The notes beneath the pieces were generated by a model. That model ran no database searches. It was given only the letters and a program-made list of their open reading frames with translations, and had not been told where the DNA came from. Below are positions 1 through 9,694 of a DNA stretch of 24,168 bases, one piece after another. Source of the stretch: an uncultured Eubacteriaceae bacterium (GTDB lineage Bacteria > Bacillota > Clostridia > Eubacteriales > UBA1433); NCBI GenBank assembly GCA_937914785.1, contig CALGIV010000043.1, positions 1 through 24,168 of the forward strand. Reading direction: 5' to 3'. Position numbers and translations under genes: made by a program. Every line of letters starts with the position of its first letter. The stretch's first letter is position 1.

Positions 1-3000
1 AGTTCCTCCCCCCCCTCCAGCAAAGGATAATCCATCTGCCATTTTAAGATCAGGTGCTGTTGAATAAGTCACACCTAATGATGCACTAATAGAAGGACTT
101 CCCCCACCATAGTAATAAGTTTTAAGAATCCCAACATTACCATCGGAATCAAAAGCTAACTGCAGATCTACCCCTGTGCCCATACCAGCAGAGGCATAGA
201 ACGAAGGCCCAATTGCTATATAATTATGCCCCGTCGGATCCACATAGTTGATCGGATTATTTCCCGTATAGGTATACAGATTCAACGTCCAGGGGATATA
301 GGCATTCCCCAGATACGTATCCCGCTGCGTAAATTGTCCGGTCGTCGGACTGTAGTACCGCGCATTCATATAATACAAATCGGTATCTTTGTCGTAGATC
401 GCTCCGGTAAACGTCGCATCGTTGAGGAATTCTTCTTCCACCCCGTCGTCGCTGTCATACCTTGTCTGGTTACCGAATTCGTCGTATTCATATCCCGTCA
501 CACGCGTGCCGTTCGGCCGGATGATGTTCGTCACACTGCCGCGAATATCGCTGTTGTAGGTATAGAATCCGATATTGTCGTTTGTATTATTATCACCCGT
601 AAAACGATTCGAGGCAATGATGCTGCCGTCCGGCGTCAAAACGTTTTCAATCTTCTTACAGCCGTCCAGACTTGCCGTAAACAGCACCATACTGCCGGCG
701 TAATAATACTTATCCGTCACTGTAATTTCGTCATAATCCAGTTCTGCAAGGATGTTGCCGTCACTCTCCAGAGCCGTTAAATCCACGAGCTTTTGTACGC
801 GCTGGCCATCGCCGTTATACATGTAAAGCCCGACACTTTCTTTTGTCGTCGTCGGATCGAGCGCCTCATTTAATGTTTCCACAACATTGCCGCGCTTATC
901 CACGAGCCGTTCGGCCATACCTTCTACAACATATTCTACATCACTGGAAACCAGATTGCCAGCTTTATCATATCCATAACTCGCCGTTTTCGTCTGCTCC
1001 AGCCGGCCTTCTATATAATACTCCGGCGCTTTGTAAAGCTCTTCGCGCAAATCATTTAGCGGCGTCTTTACCACTTCACTGATCAAGCTGCCGTCTTTGC
1101 TGTATGTATACGTCGATAGAAAGCTGTTCTGCTGCCCGTTAACTGTAATCGGGGTCGTCGATGAGGTCAGCTGATTCAAGAGATTGAATGTGTAGTTCGT
1201 CGTCTTGCCGTCAGTCGTCATACTCAACCGGTTCCCCGCGTTGTCGTACGTATAACTCGTCGTGTTCGTCTCGCCATCACGCGTATGCGATACGTTGTTT
1301 AAGCGCCCGATAGCATCATAATGATACGCCTTATTTGAGATGATTTCGTCATCTCCATAATAGTCTTTATCCGTCTCCGTCGTGATGTATCCGCGGCTGT
1401 CATACATATACTGATGATCTTCCGTAATCGCGTTATCCTTACTGTCTGTATACCAGAGCCGGCTTACAAGCCCTAAATTATTATACGTATAGTGCTTTTG
1501 AAGATGTTCACCCGGCGCTGTAAGGTTCTGTGCATTTTCGAAATTACGGTACGTCTTTTCCCCTGTCAGCCGTCCATTGCTATCATATTGATACGTTCGA
1601 ACCAGCCGTCCGGCCGTATTGCTCAGCTCTTCGTAATGCTCGAAGCTGCGCGGCAATTCGTGATAGCGTATCGAAGCCAACAGGTTGTTTGCATTGTAGT
1701 CGTAGCTAAGCGCGGTATAACCGATATTCGAGCCATACTCACCGTCCCGCAAAATCCCTGTATTGTAAAACGTGATACGCGTCAGGTTGTCAAGCTCATC
1801 ATAACGATATCGAATCATCTCGCCATCCTGGAAGTATTGCACAAGGTTGCCGCGTCCATCGTAATAATAATCCGCCTGGCTCACCTGCGTCGTCTGCCTT
1901 TGCTGGCGAACATCCCGCATTTGCGTACGGTTCCCGATTTTATCATATGCATAAGTCGTATAGTGCTTCAACGTGCTGCCGTCTTTTTCATAAACTGCTT
2001 TTATGCGATTGTTGGCATAATCGTATTCAAACCAGTTCGTCACCGCTTCACTCGTGCCTGCCGCGCGCGTCGTTTCGACTACATTCCCATTTTTATCATA
2101 CTTATATTCCGTGCGAATCGTGTCGACGCCCGCACCGCCTTCCTCCTGCGCGATCACCCGGCCGGCTGCATCAAAAATCGTTCTGCTTTCCAATCCGCGT
2201 GGATTTGTCGTGACATTCTGAATATAGGAACCAACCGGAATATCATAGACATACCCTGTCTGTATATTGCCGGGCTCAACCACTTTTGTCAATCTGGAAA
2301 GGCCGTCAAATTCATACTCCGTGCGATATCCGCTGTTCCCGCTTGCAATGCCCACTGTCTCGGCAATCGTGTCCCCTGTCATATTGTACTCATACCGTGA
2401 GAAGACCCGGCTGTTTTCCGTACCGGAGGCGATAGCTGTCTTACGCATCATATTGTCGTACAAATACCGCGTCGTCAGGCCGCTGCCGTCTTTTATCTCG
2501 ATGATATTGCCATATGCATCGTAGTTTATAAACCGCTCCTTACCCTGTGCCTTCTCGTAGACCACCTGCCCCAAACCGTTGATATACTGTTTTGAAACGA
2601 TTCGTCCCAAATTCGCCTGCGTCTTCGTGATAACAAGGCACAGAGTTGAGATGCCGCCAATGGTTTTCGTCTCATACGCATATGCCGTCTCATAAGTCAC
2701 TTCATCTATGCTGTCTTCTCCGACTACCTGTCGAATAACGCGGCCCATCACATCGTAATAATAATGCGTTGAGTTGCCGTTGGCATCTACTTCCATCCTC
2801 AACCGGCCGTCCTGATAATAAGTATAATATTGCAAATTGGAATTCTGCGTCGTTTGCACCGCACTTGCGCTTCGCCGCTGCATTACCAGCTGCCCACGCT
2901 GATTATAAAGATATTTCGTGTAGTTGCCATTGGCATCAATTACCGTCTTTGGATTGCCGAACACGTCGTAATCGGCATACCTTACCACGGATGCGCTGCT

Positions 3001-6000
3001 CGCATCCCCGGGTGTTGCCTGCGGGCCTTCTATACGCACCAGCCGATAAGTCGGCTTATAGCTGTTCGCCGCAGTCGGTATGATGTCGTAAACATAATTC
3101 GTCACCTTCCCAAAACGGTCTGTCGATGATGTGCGCAAAAACGGATGCTGGGCGCTGTAACCGTAATACATCCATTTCCCTGTCCCATCCTTCTCTGCAG
3201 TAAGATTACCGGTCACTGCATCGTAGACATACTCTTTTAAGCGCACTTCGCCGCCCTTGCTCATACGCTCACGCGTTACCTTATGCGGGAAATTACTGTC
3301 GTAAGTGTATTGTGTCAATGTCCCGTCCGGCGCCGCAATGGTCGCCACATTGCCATGACTATCGTATATATACGTATATCGAACCTGTGTATTCGGACTT
3401 GAGATGATCTCGAGATTATCATTTAACGATTCAACCGTATTATACGCCGTTATAGTTAGAATATTATAATTGTTATCGCGCGTATACGTAACGGCCGAAC
3501 CTGCATTATCTTCATAATGCAATACCGCACCACCGGCACCCGTTTCATACGTCGCCTCACTAAAGAGGGTGTTCGTATTGGTATAGCTGCTAATTTCCGT
3601 CGTGACTGTATTTGTATTTTCTGTATAGGCATACGCTACAGCGCTGCCATCCGGCAGGCTTATTCGACTTACCTGTTTGCCGTACGGCTGATATTCAACG
3701 CCGTATTCCACATATGCGTTTGTCGTACCCGCGGAAGTCGCCCGCGGTTTTGTCTCTTTGATTGTATGCAACATATGTGTATCTTCATCATAAGCATAAA
3801 TATGATGCACGCCGAGAAAAAGCTCTGAAACGCTGGCTTCCGGAATCGCGGCATAAGGATTAAACTGGCCGATGACGTCGGTACATTGAACGAGATAGCC
3901 ATTCTCATACACGTATTCAATATAAGGCTCATCGGCCAATTGAATATGCGTCAGCAAATCACGCGTACCATCCTCCGCGTGCTCGTTATAATAGAACCGA
4001 ATAGAAGCGCCTGATTTGTTTGTCACCCGCTCAAGGTTCCCCCGCTCGTCATAAGTAAATTCAATGCTGTCTCCCAATACAGGGTCCGTATCATACATTC
4101 GGATAACCTGATTCAATTGATCGCTGAACACGTAATGAATGCCATCGTGCCGCTCGACAATATAGCCGTCCGCACTCTTTTTCAGCGTCATATGAATACC
4201 ATTCGGCGTGATAAAGCCATCGCCGTCACAAACAAAACGGTGAATCGTGCCATCGCCGTCTTTTAACAGCATTGCTGTAACGATGCTTTTATCTGTCGGA
4301 TGGTTATATTCCTTAAGCAACGTCGTATTAAAACTAAAATCCCACCCATAGCCCAACGGGCTTTTGTTTGTCGCCTGGCTGTTATATGTCCGGCGCATAA
4401 CCAGCGCCAACTTAGGACCGGACACCATTGTATCTACTGCCTGATAGACAAAATTACCTTTACTGACTTCAACATACCCCGTGCCAAATGCCGTATCGAC
4501 ATTCGAGTAATCCCAATAATCCTGCAGCCCCAACCGCTTGTCCACTTCGTTCTCATCGACAATTTTCGCCTCTGCTCCATTGCTTGCCAATGACTGGCGC
4601 ACGGAAGAGGGCATATTGATATCTAATTGCTTCTGCGCCGTAATGCGATAGACAAATGTCTCTCCGTACTGGATGTTGTTATCATACCAGTAAGCAGTCT
4701 CGATCCCCTGGCCGATGAGCTCCATATCGGAAAGATCATACGTCAAATTTGGCATCTCATCATTCTTCAACGCACGGTAAACATTGTATGTTACACCCTC
4801 CGTTGCAGATTCTTCCCAACGCAGCAGTGTCATATAGTTGATTTGCGGCGTCGCGGTAAGCATCTTCGGCTCATCAATCAGATGAACAATGAATTTACCG
4901 TCATTTTCCTGTGCAAACTGTTTTACTTCAACACCCAGTGTTTTTAATATGGGCTTTTGCAGCGAGCCTGTCGAGCTTTCCAACTCAATAACGAATTGAA
5001 TAATATTATCCGTCTCATAGATTTCAGCGCCTTCTTCCAGCAATTCTTCTGCATAGATCCGCACGCCGTTTTCGATTGCCACATCTGTTCCGTTCACACG
5101 TACATAAAAACGGATCTCTGTACCTGCCGGTTGTTCGACAACCGCGCTTAAATAAACACTTGCAATCTTTCCATAAATAAACTGCTCCTGAGTCTCAAAG
5201 GCGCCTATATTGGCTCCATCATTTAGATTTGCAAGGGTGATGCCTGCCGCAGCTGCCGTTACGTTCTCTCTTACCGGGAACAGTTCCGATTCAAAAGCAG
5301 CATTGCTAAATGAATCTGCATTGAAATTATACTGATACGGCGTATGTTTTACGATGTTTGAACTGTATTTATCGACGCCGTTTTCAATAATCCGCACGAC
5401 GGCAAAGTGCTGGCTTCCTTCAGGATACTTTTCCGCATCACGCAGGTCAAAAGTCACACTTTCACCGGTAAATGTTTTAACATGATCTCCGTCGATAAAC
5501 AGCGCCCGCTGGCCGCCGGGCACAGTGCTGCCGCCTGCACCACGCAAAGTGATCGCTGTGTCATATTGCTCAATCATCCAATTATGATCACCGTCAAGCG
5601 CACGCACGATTTCAAATTCTTTAGAAACGTTACTTCCCGATGAGTCGATTGTAACGCTGATCTCGTCCTCCGTATAGTTGCCGGCAGCATCTGTTACGCG
5701 AATCTTATAGCTGTAACTGCGCCCCATCTGCAAATTGCTTGTATCGACATTTGCTGTGACAGTACCGCCTGTCGACGTGCCGCTTTGAATTGGACTGCCA
5801 TAACTGCTGAAGAGCCCCTCTCTCTTTTGGTACAACGCCCATGACAGAACATTGCCGGAAGCGGTATTGCTGTCTGATACAGAAAACTTGAAAGCCACTG
5901 TCCCCGTAACAGCACCACCCGTCGGCGATATGATACTTGCCGTCGGGGCAATCGTATCTTTGTAATAAGTCGCCGCCGTCGCCGGGCCTGCCGATGCATT

Positions 6001-8817
6001 ATTTTGCGCGTAAACTTCAACCGTGATTGGTCCTTCAATACCATTTGTAAAACTTTGCAGCGTAGCTGCAGGAACATTAAATGAACCAGCAGCTGCATTG
6101 CTTGCTAACTGTATTGTGCTCACCGTTTGCCCAGAATGCGTTCCGCTTAAAACTCGAGAGCCGCTCTTAAATCTGGCAATAATTTTATAATCTCCCTGTA
6201 TTGATGTCGATGGACTTGTGATCCCTTCCCAGTTAATTGTAATTCCATACTGATTAGTCCATCCGGATGGCGTGACCCACACCTTTGTCGGCGCGGACGG
6301 CGGATGTGTCGGCGGAATAATTGAATTGCTTGGTATCGTATTTGTCACGCTATAATTGCCCTTATCGTATGCAACAATCCTGATATCAAAATATTGGTCT
6401 GTCGCGTTCACCGCTACATTACTAAAAGAAAAATTATGTGTATATGGCCCTCCATCTGCTACTGTATATGGTGTTGGTGTAAGATTTGTACCGGTCCCCT
6501 TCCGGTATAAATATACCACGTATTTGCTCATGCCATTTGCACCTGCGACTGAACTCGTGCTGTTTTTTTGAGGTCTGTCGACTACACCGGTAAACGTTCC
6601 GCTAACGTTTACCTTCCCTGTCCCCGCAGCCGTAATACTGGTTATACTTGCTGTTGAAACAGGATTGGGTGCCAATTGATCTGGAATTGTTACAACACGC
6701 GGTGCCGCATAAGGCATATAAACGCCATACAACAGCGAATTATCGGAAGCCAAGTCCACCCAATAATTTCTTTGACCTGTTCCAAAGATATCATTCGCCG
6801 ATAACGGAAAATATTGATTGCTCCAGCCGGTTTTGGCTTTTACCTCATTCCAAAATCCCGTCGAATTTCTGCTGCTCCAAACCAGATAGCCACCAGAAGT
6901 GGTCAGTTCCTTGTCGGGAATAGTATAACGCACGGTTTTCGCATTTTTAGAATTTAAATTTTGCGCCCTGACACGCACTGTATAATGCGGCACGGCATCC
7001 GCAGGCAAAAATTTAACCTCCAAGTGATGCTGGTTGGCAGTAGGATTCGTCATCTGAATCGTTGGCGCCAGCGGCACTGCAGGATCGGAGTAATAAACCG
7101 TCAGATATGGCTTTCGCCCGCCGGAACGAGAGCCATACAGATGACAATAATTGCGCACAGATGTGCTTTCGACTGTCGCCCGCAGCATAATACCGTAATT
7201 GGGATAGCCGTTTTCATGTAATGCTCCCGACGTGTACCCGGCCCACATTCCTAAAATCCTTGTAAAATCATGGGTATGTTGCCTTTCGAGCGGTCCGGTA
7301 AATGTGGTGGTTCCACTGAGTGCAACCGCTGCAGGTTTATTGTTCCAAGTCAACGTACTTGGATTCCAGTCAGCAGTCACACGATAAGTCTGCAGTGTAG
7401 CGAAAGGAGCTGTATTCGAGCCATCCTCCCACATCCTGAAAGTTGCAACCCGAATGACCTTTTTATGGAGCAGGGTATTGGCCGTCGGGAACTTTATAAA
7501 TGTCCTGGAATAACCTTCCGTTCCGTAACCAACCGGCATAACACGCGTGTCGCTGGAATAAAAATTCGTATTCGGATATCCGCTTTTTACATAAACATCC
7601 GTTATTTGAGAATTCCCTTCGTATGCCGTATTGGGGTCAATTATTACAGGATAGACGCGTTCTTTTGCCGTTAAATACGATTCGTCCACGACGACAGTTA
7701 AAATATAGCCCTCCACCGTCTCTTCCAACTCATAATGGACATCTTCGATATTATATCCGCCGCCGTCTTCCGATGAATCGCGCATATTAGGCCTTAAAAT
7801 AGCCCCAATCTCCTCATCCGTTTCATCGTCAAACATCATAACAGTGCCGTCTTCACGTAACTTCGCATAAGAATTTTCCATCGTCACTTTGAAACTGAAT
7901 CGATTAATTCCCATATACTGATGGAGAATAATATCCTCTTTAATACCGTCATTTAAGACGCTGTATTCATAAGATACCATAGATACCATACTTTTCTCAT
8001 TCGTTTTCAATGTCTCTTCTTCATACCTGATTTTAGTAAGCTTCTTTTCAGGTACATCATCATAGAGCCCGTAAACATCTTCTTTGACAGTTACGGCGTC
8101 TTTGACAGCGATGTCTTTATAGGCTACTCTTTGTGCTTCACCATCTTCAGCTTTTACCTCGAGGTATTTCTTATCGGCTACTGGTAAAGCATCCTCATAT
8201 ACAAGGGCATCTTCTGTAACCAAAGCTTCATTATTTTCCTCGTCATTTCCCGCTGAAACCGATTCCGCAACCATAAGCATTTCATCCGAAACTTGCATTT
8301 CTTCTGTATCTTCAGATAAATCTTCTGTCGTCTTACTAAATGGCATCCGCTCTTGTATCTCGATAGGCGCCATTGTAATAGCATACTTATCATATGTTAC
8401 CAAGACGGGATTTTCTTCTGTCACTTGATCGGGAAGATACGTTTCTACTTCCGTCGCTTTACTGCGATAATTATAAACACTGTTGTCTCTTACTGCTTTC
8501 TTTTCTTCTCCTTCAAGTTGTACAAATGACGTATCGATATCTACCAGATTCCCGTCATCGTCTCTAAATCTTACGGGACCGGAATAAAGACGTGCCGAAT
8601 ATGTACCGTCTTCACACAAAAATACGGTGGTGTATTCATCGCACTCTTCTTCCAAAACTCTAACAATTTCAGGTAATTCATCCTGTTTCACTTTTTCTGC
8701 CGCTTCTTCCAATACCGGCTCAAGGGCTTGTGCGGCCACCGTCATAACGCCGCAATTCATCCAAGCCAATATTGCTACCAGCAGAACGACCAGTACTTTT
8801 TTTATTCCTTTGTCCAT
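1..8817 (-). CDS. Giant exported RHS/YD-repeat protein (3' end outside window)
   Basis: One reading frame stays open from the ATG at 8817 to the left edge (2,939 codons, no stop seen in the stretches I read). The start has an AAAGGGG ribosome site at 8830-8821. Residues 1-30 form a Sec signal peptide (basic start, hydrophobic core, AAQA), so the protein is exported. About 395-575 resembles a DNRLRE module; about 580-1440 is a run of Ig/FN3-like segments; about 1443-1500 is the usual entry to an RHS region (GYGWDFSFN). Many YD repeats (YDERGN, YDKAGN, YDSNGR types) fill about 1590-2700. The RHS core follows (RYYSPTTGQFTQRD at 2820-2833) and ends at DPTGH, 2860-2864. The 75 visible residues beyond DPTGH are the variable tip, rich in Gly and Ser, with a GNVGI motif. 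This is the plan of wall-associated or secreted polymorphic toxins, where the YD shell encloses the tip. No toxin fold is recognisable in what is visible, so a toxin role is inference. Confidence 0.93.
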   Translation of the reverse strand, partial: MDKGIKKVLVVLLVAILAWMNCGVMTVAAQALEPVLEEAAEKVKQDELPEIVRVLEEECDEYTTVFLCEDGTYSARLYSGPVRFRDDDGNLVDIDTSFVQLEGEEKKAVRDNSVYNYRSKATEVETYLPDQVTEENPVLVTYDKYAITMAPIEIQERMPFSKTTEDLSEDTEEMQVSDEMLMVAESVSAGNDEENNEALVTEDALVYEDALPVADKKYLEVKAEDGEAQRVAYKDIAVKDAVTVKEDVYGLYDDVPEKKLTKIRYEEETLKTNEKSMVSMVSYEYSVLNDGIKEDIILHQYMGINRFSFKVTMENSYAKLREDGTVMMFDDETDEEIGAILRPNMRDSSEDGGGYNIEDVHYELEETVEGYILTVVVDESYLTAKERVYPVIIDPNTAYEGNSQITDVYVKSGYPNTNFYSSDTRVMPVGYGTEGYSRTFIKFPTANTLLHKKVIRVATFRMWEDGSNTAPFATLQTYRVTADWNPSTLTWNNKPAAVALSGTTTFTGPLERQHTHDFTRILGMWAGYTSGALHENGYPNYGIMLRATVESTSVRNYCHLYGSRSGGRKPYLTVYYSDPAVPLAPTIQMTNPTANQHHLEVKFLPADAVPHYTVRVRAQNLNSKNAKTVRYTIPDKELTTSGGYLVWSSRNSTGFWNEVKAKTGWSNQYFPLSANDIFGTGQRNYWVDLASDNSLLYGVYMPYAAPRVVTIPDQLAPNPVSTASITSITAAGTGKVNVSGTFTGVVDRPQKNSTSSVAGANGMSKYVVYLYRKGTGTNLTPTPYTVADGGPYTHNFSFSNVAVNATDQYFDIRIVAYDKGNYSVTNTIPSNSIIPPTHPPSAPTKVWVTPSGWTNQYGITINWEGITSPSTSIQGDYKIIARFKSGSRVLSGTHSGQTVSTIQLASNAAAGSFNVPAATLQSFTNGIEGPITVEVYAQNNASAGPATAATYYKDTIAPTASIISPTGGAVTGTVAFKFSVSDSNTASGNVLSWALYQKREGLFSSYGSPIQSGTSTGGTVTANVDTSNLQMGRSYSYKIRVTDAAGNYTEDEISVTIDSSGSNVSKEFEIVRALDGDHNWMIEQYDTAITLRGAGGSTVPGGQRALFIDGDHVKTFTGESVTFDLRDAEKYPEGSQHFAVVRIIENGVDKYSSNIVKHTPYQYNFNADSFSNAAFESELFPVRENVTAAAAGITLANLNDGANIGAFETQEQFIYGKIASVYLSAVVEQPAGTEIRFYVRVNGTDVAIENGVRIYAEELLEEGAEIYETDNIIQFVIELESSTGSLQKPILKTLGVEVKQFAQENDGKFIVHLIDEPKMLTATPQINYMTLLRWEESATEGVTYNVYRALKNDEMPNLTYDLSDMELIGQGIETAYWYDNNIQYGETFVYRITAQKQLDINMPSSVRQSLASNGAEAKIVDENEVDKRLGLQDYWDYSNVDTAFGTGYVEVSKGNFVYQAVDTMVSGPKLALVMRRTYNSQATNKSPLGYGWDFSFNTTLLKEYNHPTDKSIVTAMLLKDGDGTIHRFVCDGDGFITPNGIHMTLKKSADGYIVERHDGIHYVFSDQLNQVIRMYDTDPVLGDSIEFTYDERGNLERVTNKSGASIRFYYNEHAEDGTRDLLTHIQLADEPYIEYVYENGYLVQCTDVIGQFNPYAAIPEASVSELFLGVHHIYAYDEDTHMLHTIKETKPRATSAGTTNAYVEYGVEYQPYGKQVSRISLPDGSAVAYAYTENTNTVTTEISSYTNTNTLFSEATYETGAGGAVLHYEDNAGSAVTYTRDNNYNILTITAYNTVESLNDNLEIISSPNTQVRYTYIYDSHGNVATIAAPDGTLTQYTYDSNFPHKVTRERMSKGGEVRLKEYVYDAVTGNLTAEKDGTGKWMYYGYSAQHPFLRTSSTDRFGKVTNYVYDIIPTAANSYKPTYRLVRIEGPQATPGDASSASVVRYADYDVFGNPKTVIDANGNYTKYLYNQRGQLVMQRRSASAVQTTQNSNLQYYTYYQDGRLRMEVDANGNSTHYYYDVMGRVIRQVVGEDSIDEVTYETAYAYETKTIGGISTLCLVITKTQANLGRIVSKQYINGLGQVVYEKAQGKERFINYDAYGNIIEIKDGSGLTTRYLYDNMMRKTAIASGTENSRVFSRYEYNMTGDTIAETVGIASGNSGYRTEYEFDGLSRLTKVVEPGNIQTGYVYDIPVGSYIQNVTTNPRGLESRTIFDAAGRVIAQEEGGAGVDTIRTEYKYDKNGNVVETTRAAGTSEAVTNWFEYDYANNRIKAVYEKDGSTLKHYTTYAYDKIGNRTQMRDVRQQRQTTQVSQADYYYDGRGNLVQYFQDGEMIRYRYDELDNLTRITFYNTGILRDGEYGSNIGYTALSYDYNANNLLASIRYHELPRSFEHYEELSNTAGRLVRTYQYDSNGRLTGEKTYRNFENAQNLTAPGEHLQKHYTYNNLGLVSRLWYTDSKDNAITEDHQYMYDSRGYITTETDKDYYGDDEIISNKAYHYDAIGRLNNVSHTRDGETNTTSYTYDNAGNRLSMTTDGKTTNYTFNLLNQLTSSTTPITVNGQQNSFLSTYTYSKDGSLISEVVKTPLNDLREELYKAPEYYIEGRLEQTKTASYGYDKAGNLVSSDVEYVVEGMAERLVDKRGNVVETLNEALDPTTTKESVGLYMYNGDGQRVQKLVDLTALESDGNILAELDYDEITVTDKYYYAGSMVLFTASLDGCKKIENVLTPDGSIIASNRFTGDNNTNDNIGFYTYNSDIRGSVTNIIRPNGTRVTGYEYDEFGNQTRYDSDDGVEEEFLNDATFTGAIYDKDTDLYYMNARYYSPTTGQFTQRDTYLGNAYIPWTLNLYTYTGNNPINYVDPTGHNYIAIGPSFYASAGMGTGVDLQLAFDSDGNVGILKTYYYGGGSPSISASLGVTYSTAPDLKMADGLSFAGGGGGT

Positions 8818-8879
8818 TTTGTCCCCTTTCATTTTTTTGATTGGCTTGTACATCAAGAGGAATATTAGAAATGTAATGA

Positions 8880-8913
8880 AAATAAAAAGACGCACTTATA
8901 AAAAAACGCGTCT
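8880..8913 (-). terminator. Terminator-like hairpin upstream of the RHS gene
   Basis: On the minus strand AGACGC (8913-8908) pairs with GCGTCT (8893-8888) across a 14-nt loop, and is followed by TTTTATTTT. It lies about 60 nt before the RHS start and downstream of the only good promoter I see. It may end the small upstream ORF, or act as an attenuator in the RHS leader. The stem is short, so strength is uncertain. Confidence 0.5.
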
Positions 8914-8932
8914 GTTTAAAGTAGATAGCACA

Positions 8933-9043
8933 TTACAATAAAATTTTTACATCATATTCTCCTTTATTTACCGTAACAATCCCGGACAGTACTGTTCTGT
9001 CCGATACGTCAACAACATTTAATATAGCCAGTCGCCGATACAC
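8933..9043 (-). CDS. Possible 36-residue small protein in the RHS leader
   Basis: A GTG at 9043 opens a frame of 36 codons ending TAA at 8935-8933. A weak GAGG lies about 6 nt upstream. The peptide begins (M)YRRLAILNVV and ends YDVKILL; it has no motif I recognise. It sits between a good promoter (9120-9092) and a hairpin with a T tail (8913-8880), which would make a complete small transcription unit. Against it, an RNA hairpin with a perfect 7-bp stem (CGGACAG/CTGTCCG, 9002-8982) lies inside the frame, so the stretch could be a structured leader that is open by chance. Confidence 0.3.
   Translation of the reverse strand: MYRRLAILNVVDVSDRTVLSGIVTVNKGEYDVKILL
8982..9002 (-). other. Perfect 7-bp hairpin in the RHS leader
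   Basis: CGGACAG and CTGTCCG are exact complements around the 7-nt loop AACAGTA. The hairpin lies about 165 nt upstream of the RHS start and has no T run, so it is not a terminator. It could be part of a structured 5' leader. Confidence 0.5.
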
Positions 9044-9091
9044 TTCTTTTCCTCTTTCTCCAAATACTCGCCGTTTTATTTAATGTAATCG

Positions 9092-9120
9092 ATTTTAGCA
9101 GCTGATTGATATCGTTTCAA
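9092..9120 (-). promoter_or_regulatory. Sigma-A promoter for the RHS leader
   Basis: TTGAAA (9120-9115), a 17-nt spacer and TAAAAT (9097-9092) read toward the RHS gene. Predicted start is near 9085, giving a leader of about 268 nt before the RHS ATG. Confidence 0.6.
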
Positions 9121-9550
9121 CAAAAAAGCCGTTTTATATTTTTTGTCGAATTTTGATGAACCTTCATTATAATCTAGCTTTTAAGTACAGTATTATTATT
9201 CTCTGAATAAATAATTGTGGTTAATAACATTAAAAACAAAAAAGCTCTCTGATATTACAAGGATCTAAAAAAAATAATCTAAAATAGAAAATGCCATCTT
9301 TCAACTCTGAGCGTATATATTGCTAACAAAATAATGTTTAAACTTTAAAAATAATCAACTCCATATTAAAACACACGCCAAATTCCTCCACAACTATAAA
9401 CATTTAATCTAATGCATTTATACTAATTGGAATTTTATGTCCATATTTAAATCAGTTAAAGATAAATGGAATTGAAAAAATGAACTCTAATATTTAAGAA
9501 AATAAATGCGTTAAAAAATGCCAAGTCTTAAAGCAGCCTATTTTTAAAAA
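9121..9550. other. AT-rich spacer with no recognisable gene
   Basis: About 430 bases, strongly AT-rich compared with the flanking genes, between the RHS promoter and the tRNA terminator. All frames are broken by frequent stops. I see no RNA motif, repeat array or insertion-sequence end. The base composition suggests a junction or decayed acquired DNA. Confidence 0.5.
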
Positions 9551-9573
9551 ATAAAAAAGAGCATTCAGCTCTT
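9551..9573 (-). terminator. Terminator of the tRNA-Arg gene
   Basis: On the minus strand AAGAGC (9573-9568) pairs with GCTCTT (9562-9557) around a 5-nt loop, followed by TTTTATT. It begins about 18 nt after the encoded CCA end. Confidence 0.8.
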
Positions 9574-9590
9574 CAATTTGTGTGAAAAAA

Positions 9591-9667
9591 TGGTACGCCA
9601 GAAGGGATTTGAACCCCTGACCTTTCGGTTCGTAGCCGAACGCTCTATCCAGCTGAGCTACTGGCGC
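9591..9667 (-). tRNA. tRNA-Arg (anticodon ACG)
   Basis: 77 nt with a full cloverleaf: 7-bp acceptor stem, D arm (GCTC...GAGC), anticodon stem TTCGG/CCGAA around loop CTACGAA, T arm AGGGG TTCAAAT CCCTT, discriminator A and encoded CCA (9593-9591). The anticodon ACG, with A34 expected to be edited to inosine, reads CGN arginine codons. The first acceptor pair is G1-U72, a wobble. The gene has its own promoter and terminator. Its 3' end faces the RHS locus. Confidence 0.95.
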
Positions 9668-9674
9668 ACTTGCT

Positions 9675-9694
9675 AGAGTATGATATCATACTCT
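9675..9694. repeat. 20-bp perfect palindrome before tRNA-Arg
   Basis: AGAGTATGATATCATACTCT equals its own reverse complement. It lies between the stop of the ABC ATPase gene and the tRNA. There is no T run, so it is not an ordinary terminator. It overlaps the predicted tRNA -10 box and could be an operator or a transcript-end or processing hairpin. Confidence 0.7.

Noticed and set aside
226..8400. Many open frames of 60-300 codons on both strands across the first 8.4 kb, the longest at 1492-2400 (+)
   Set aside because: They are shadows of the single long minus-strand RHS frame; their products are low in complexity, have no ribosome sites and match no family.
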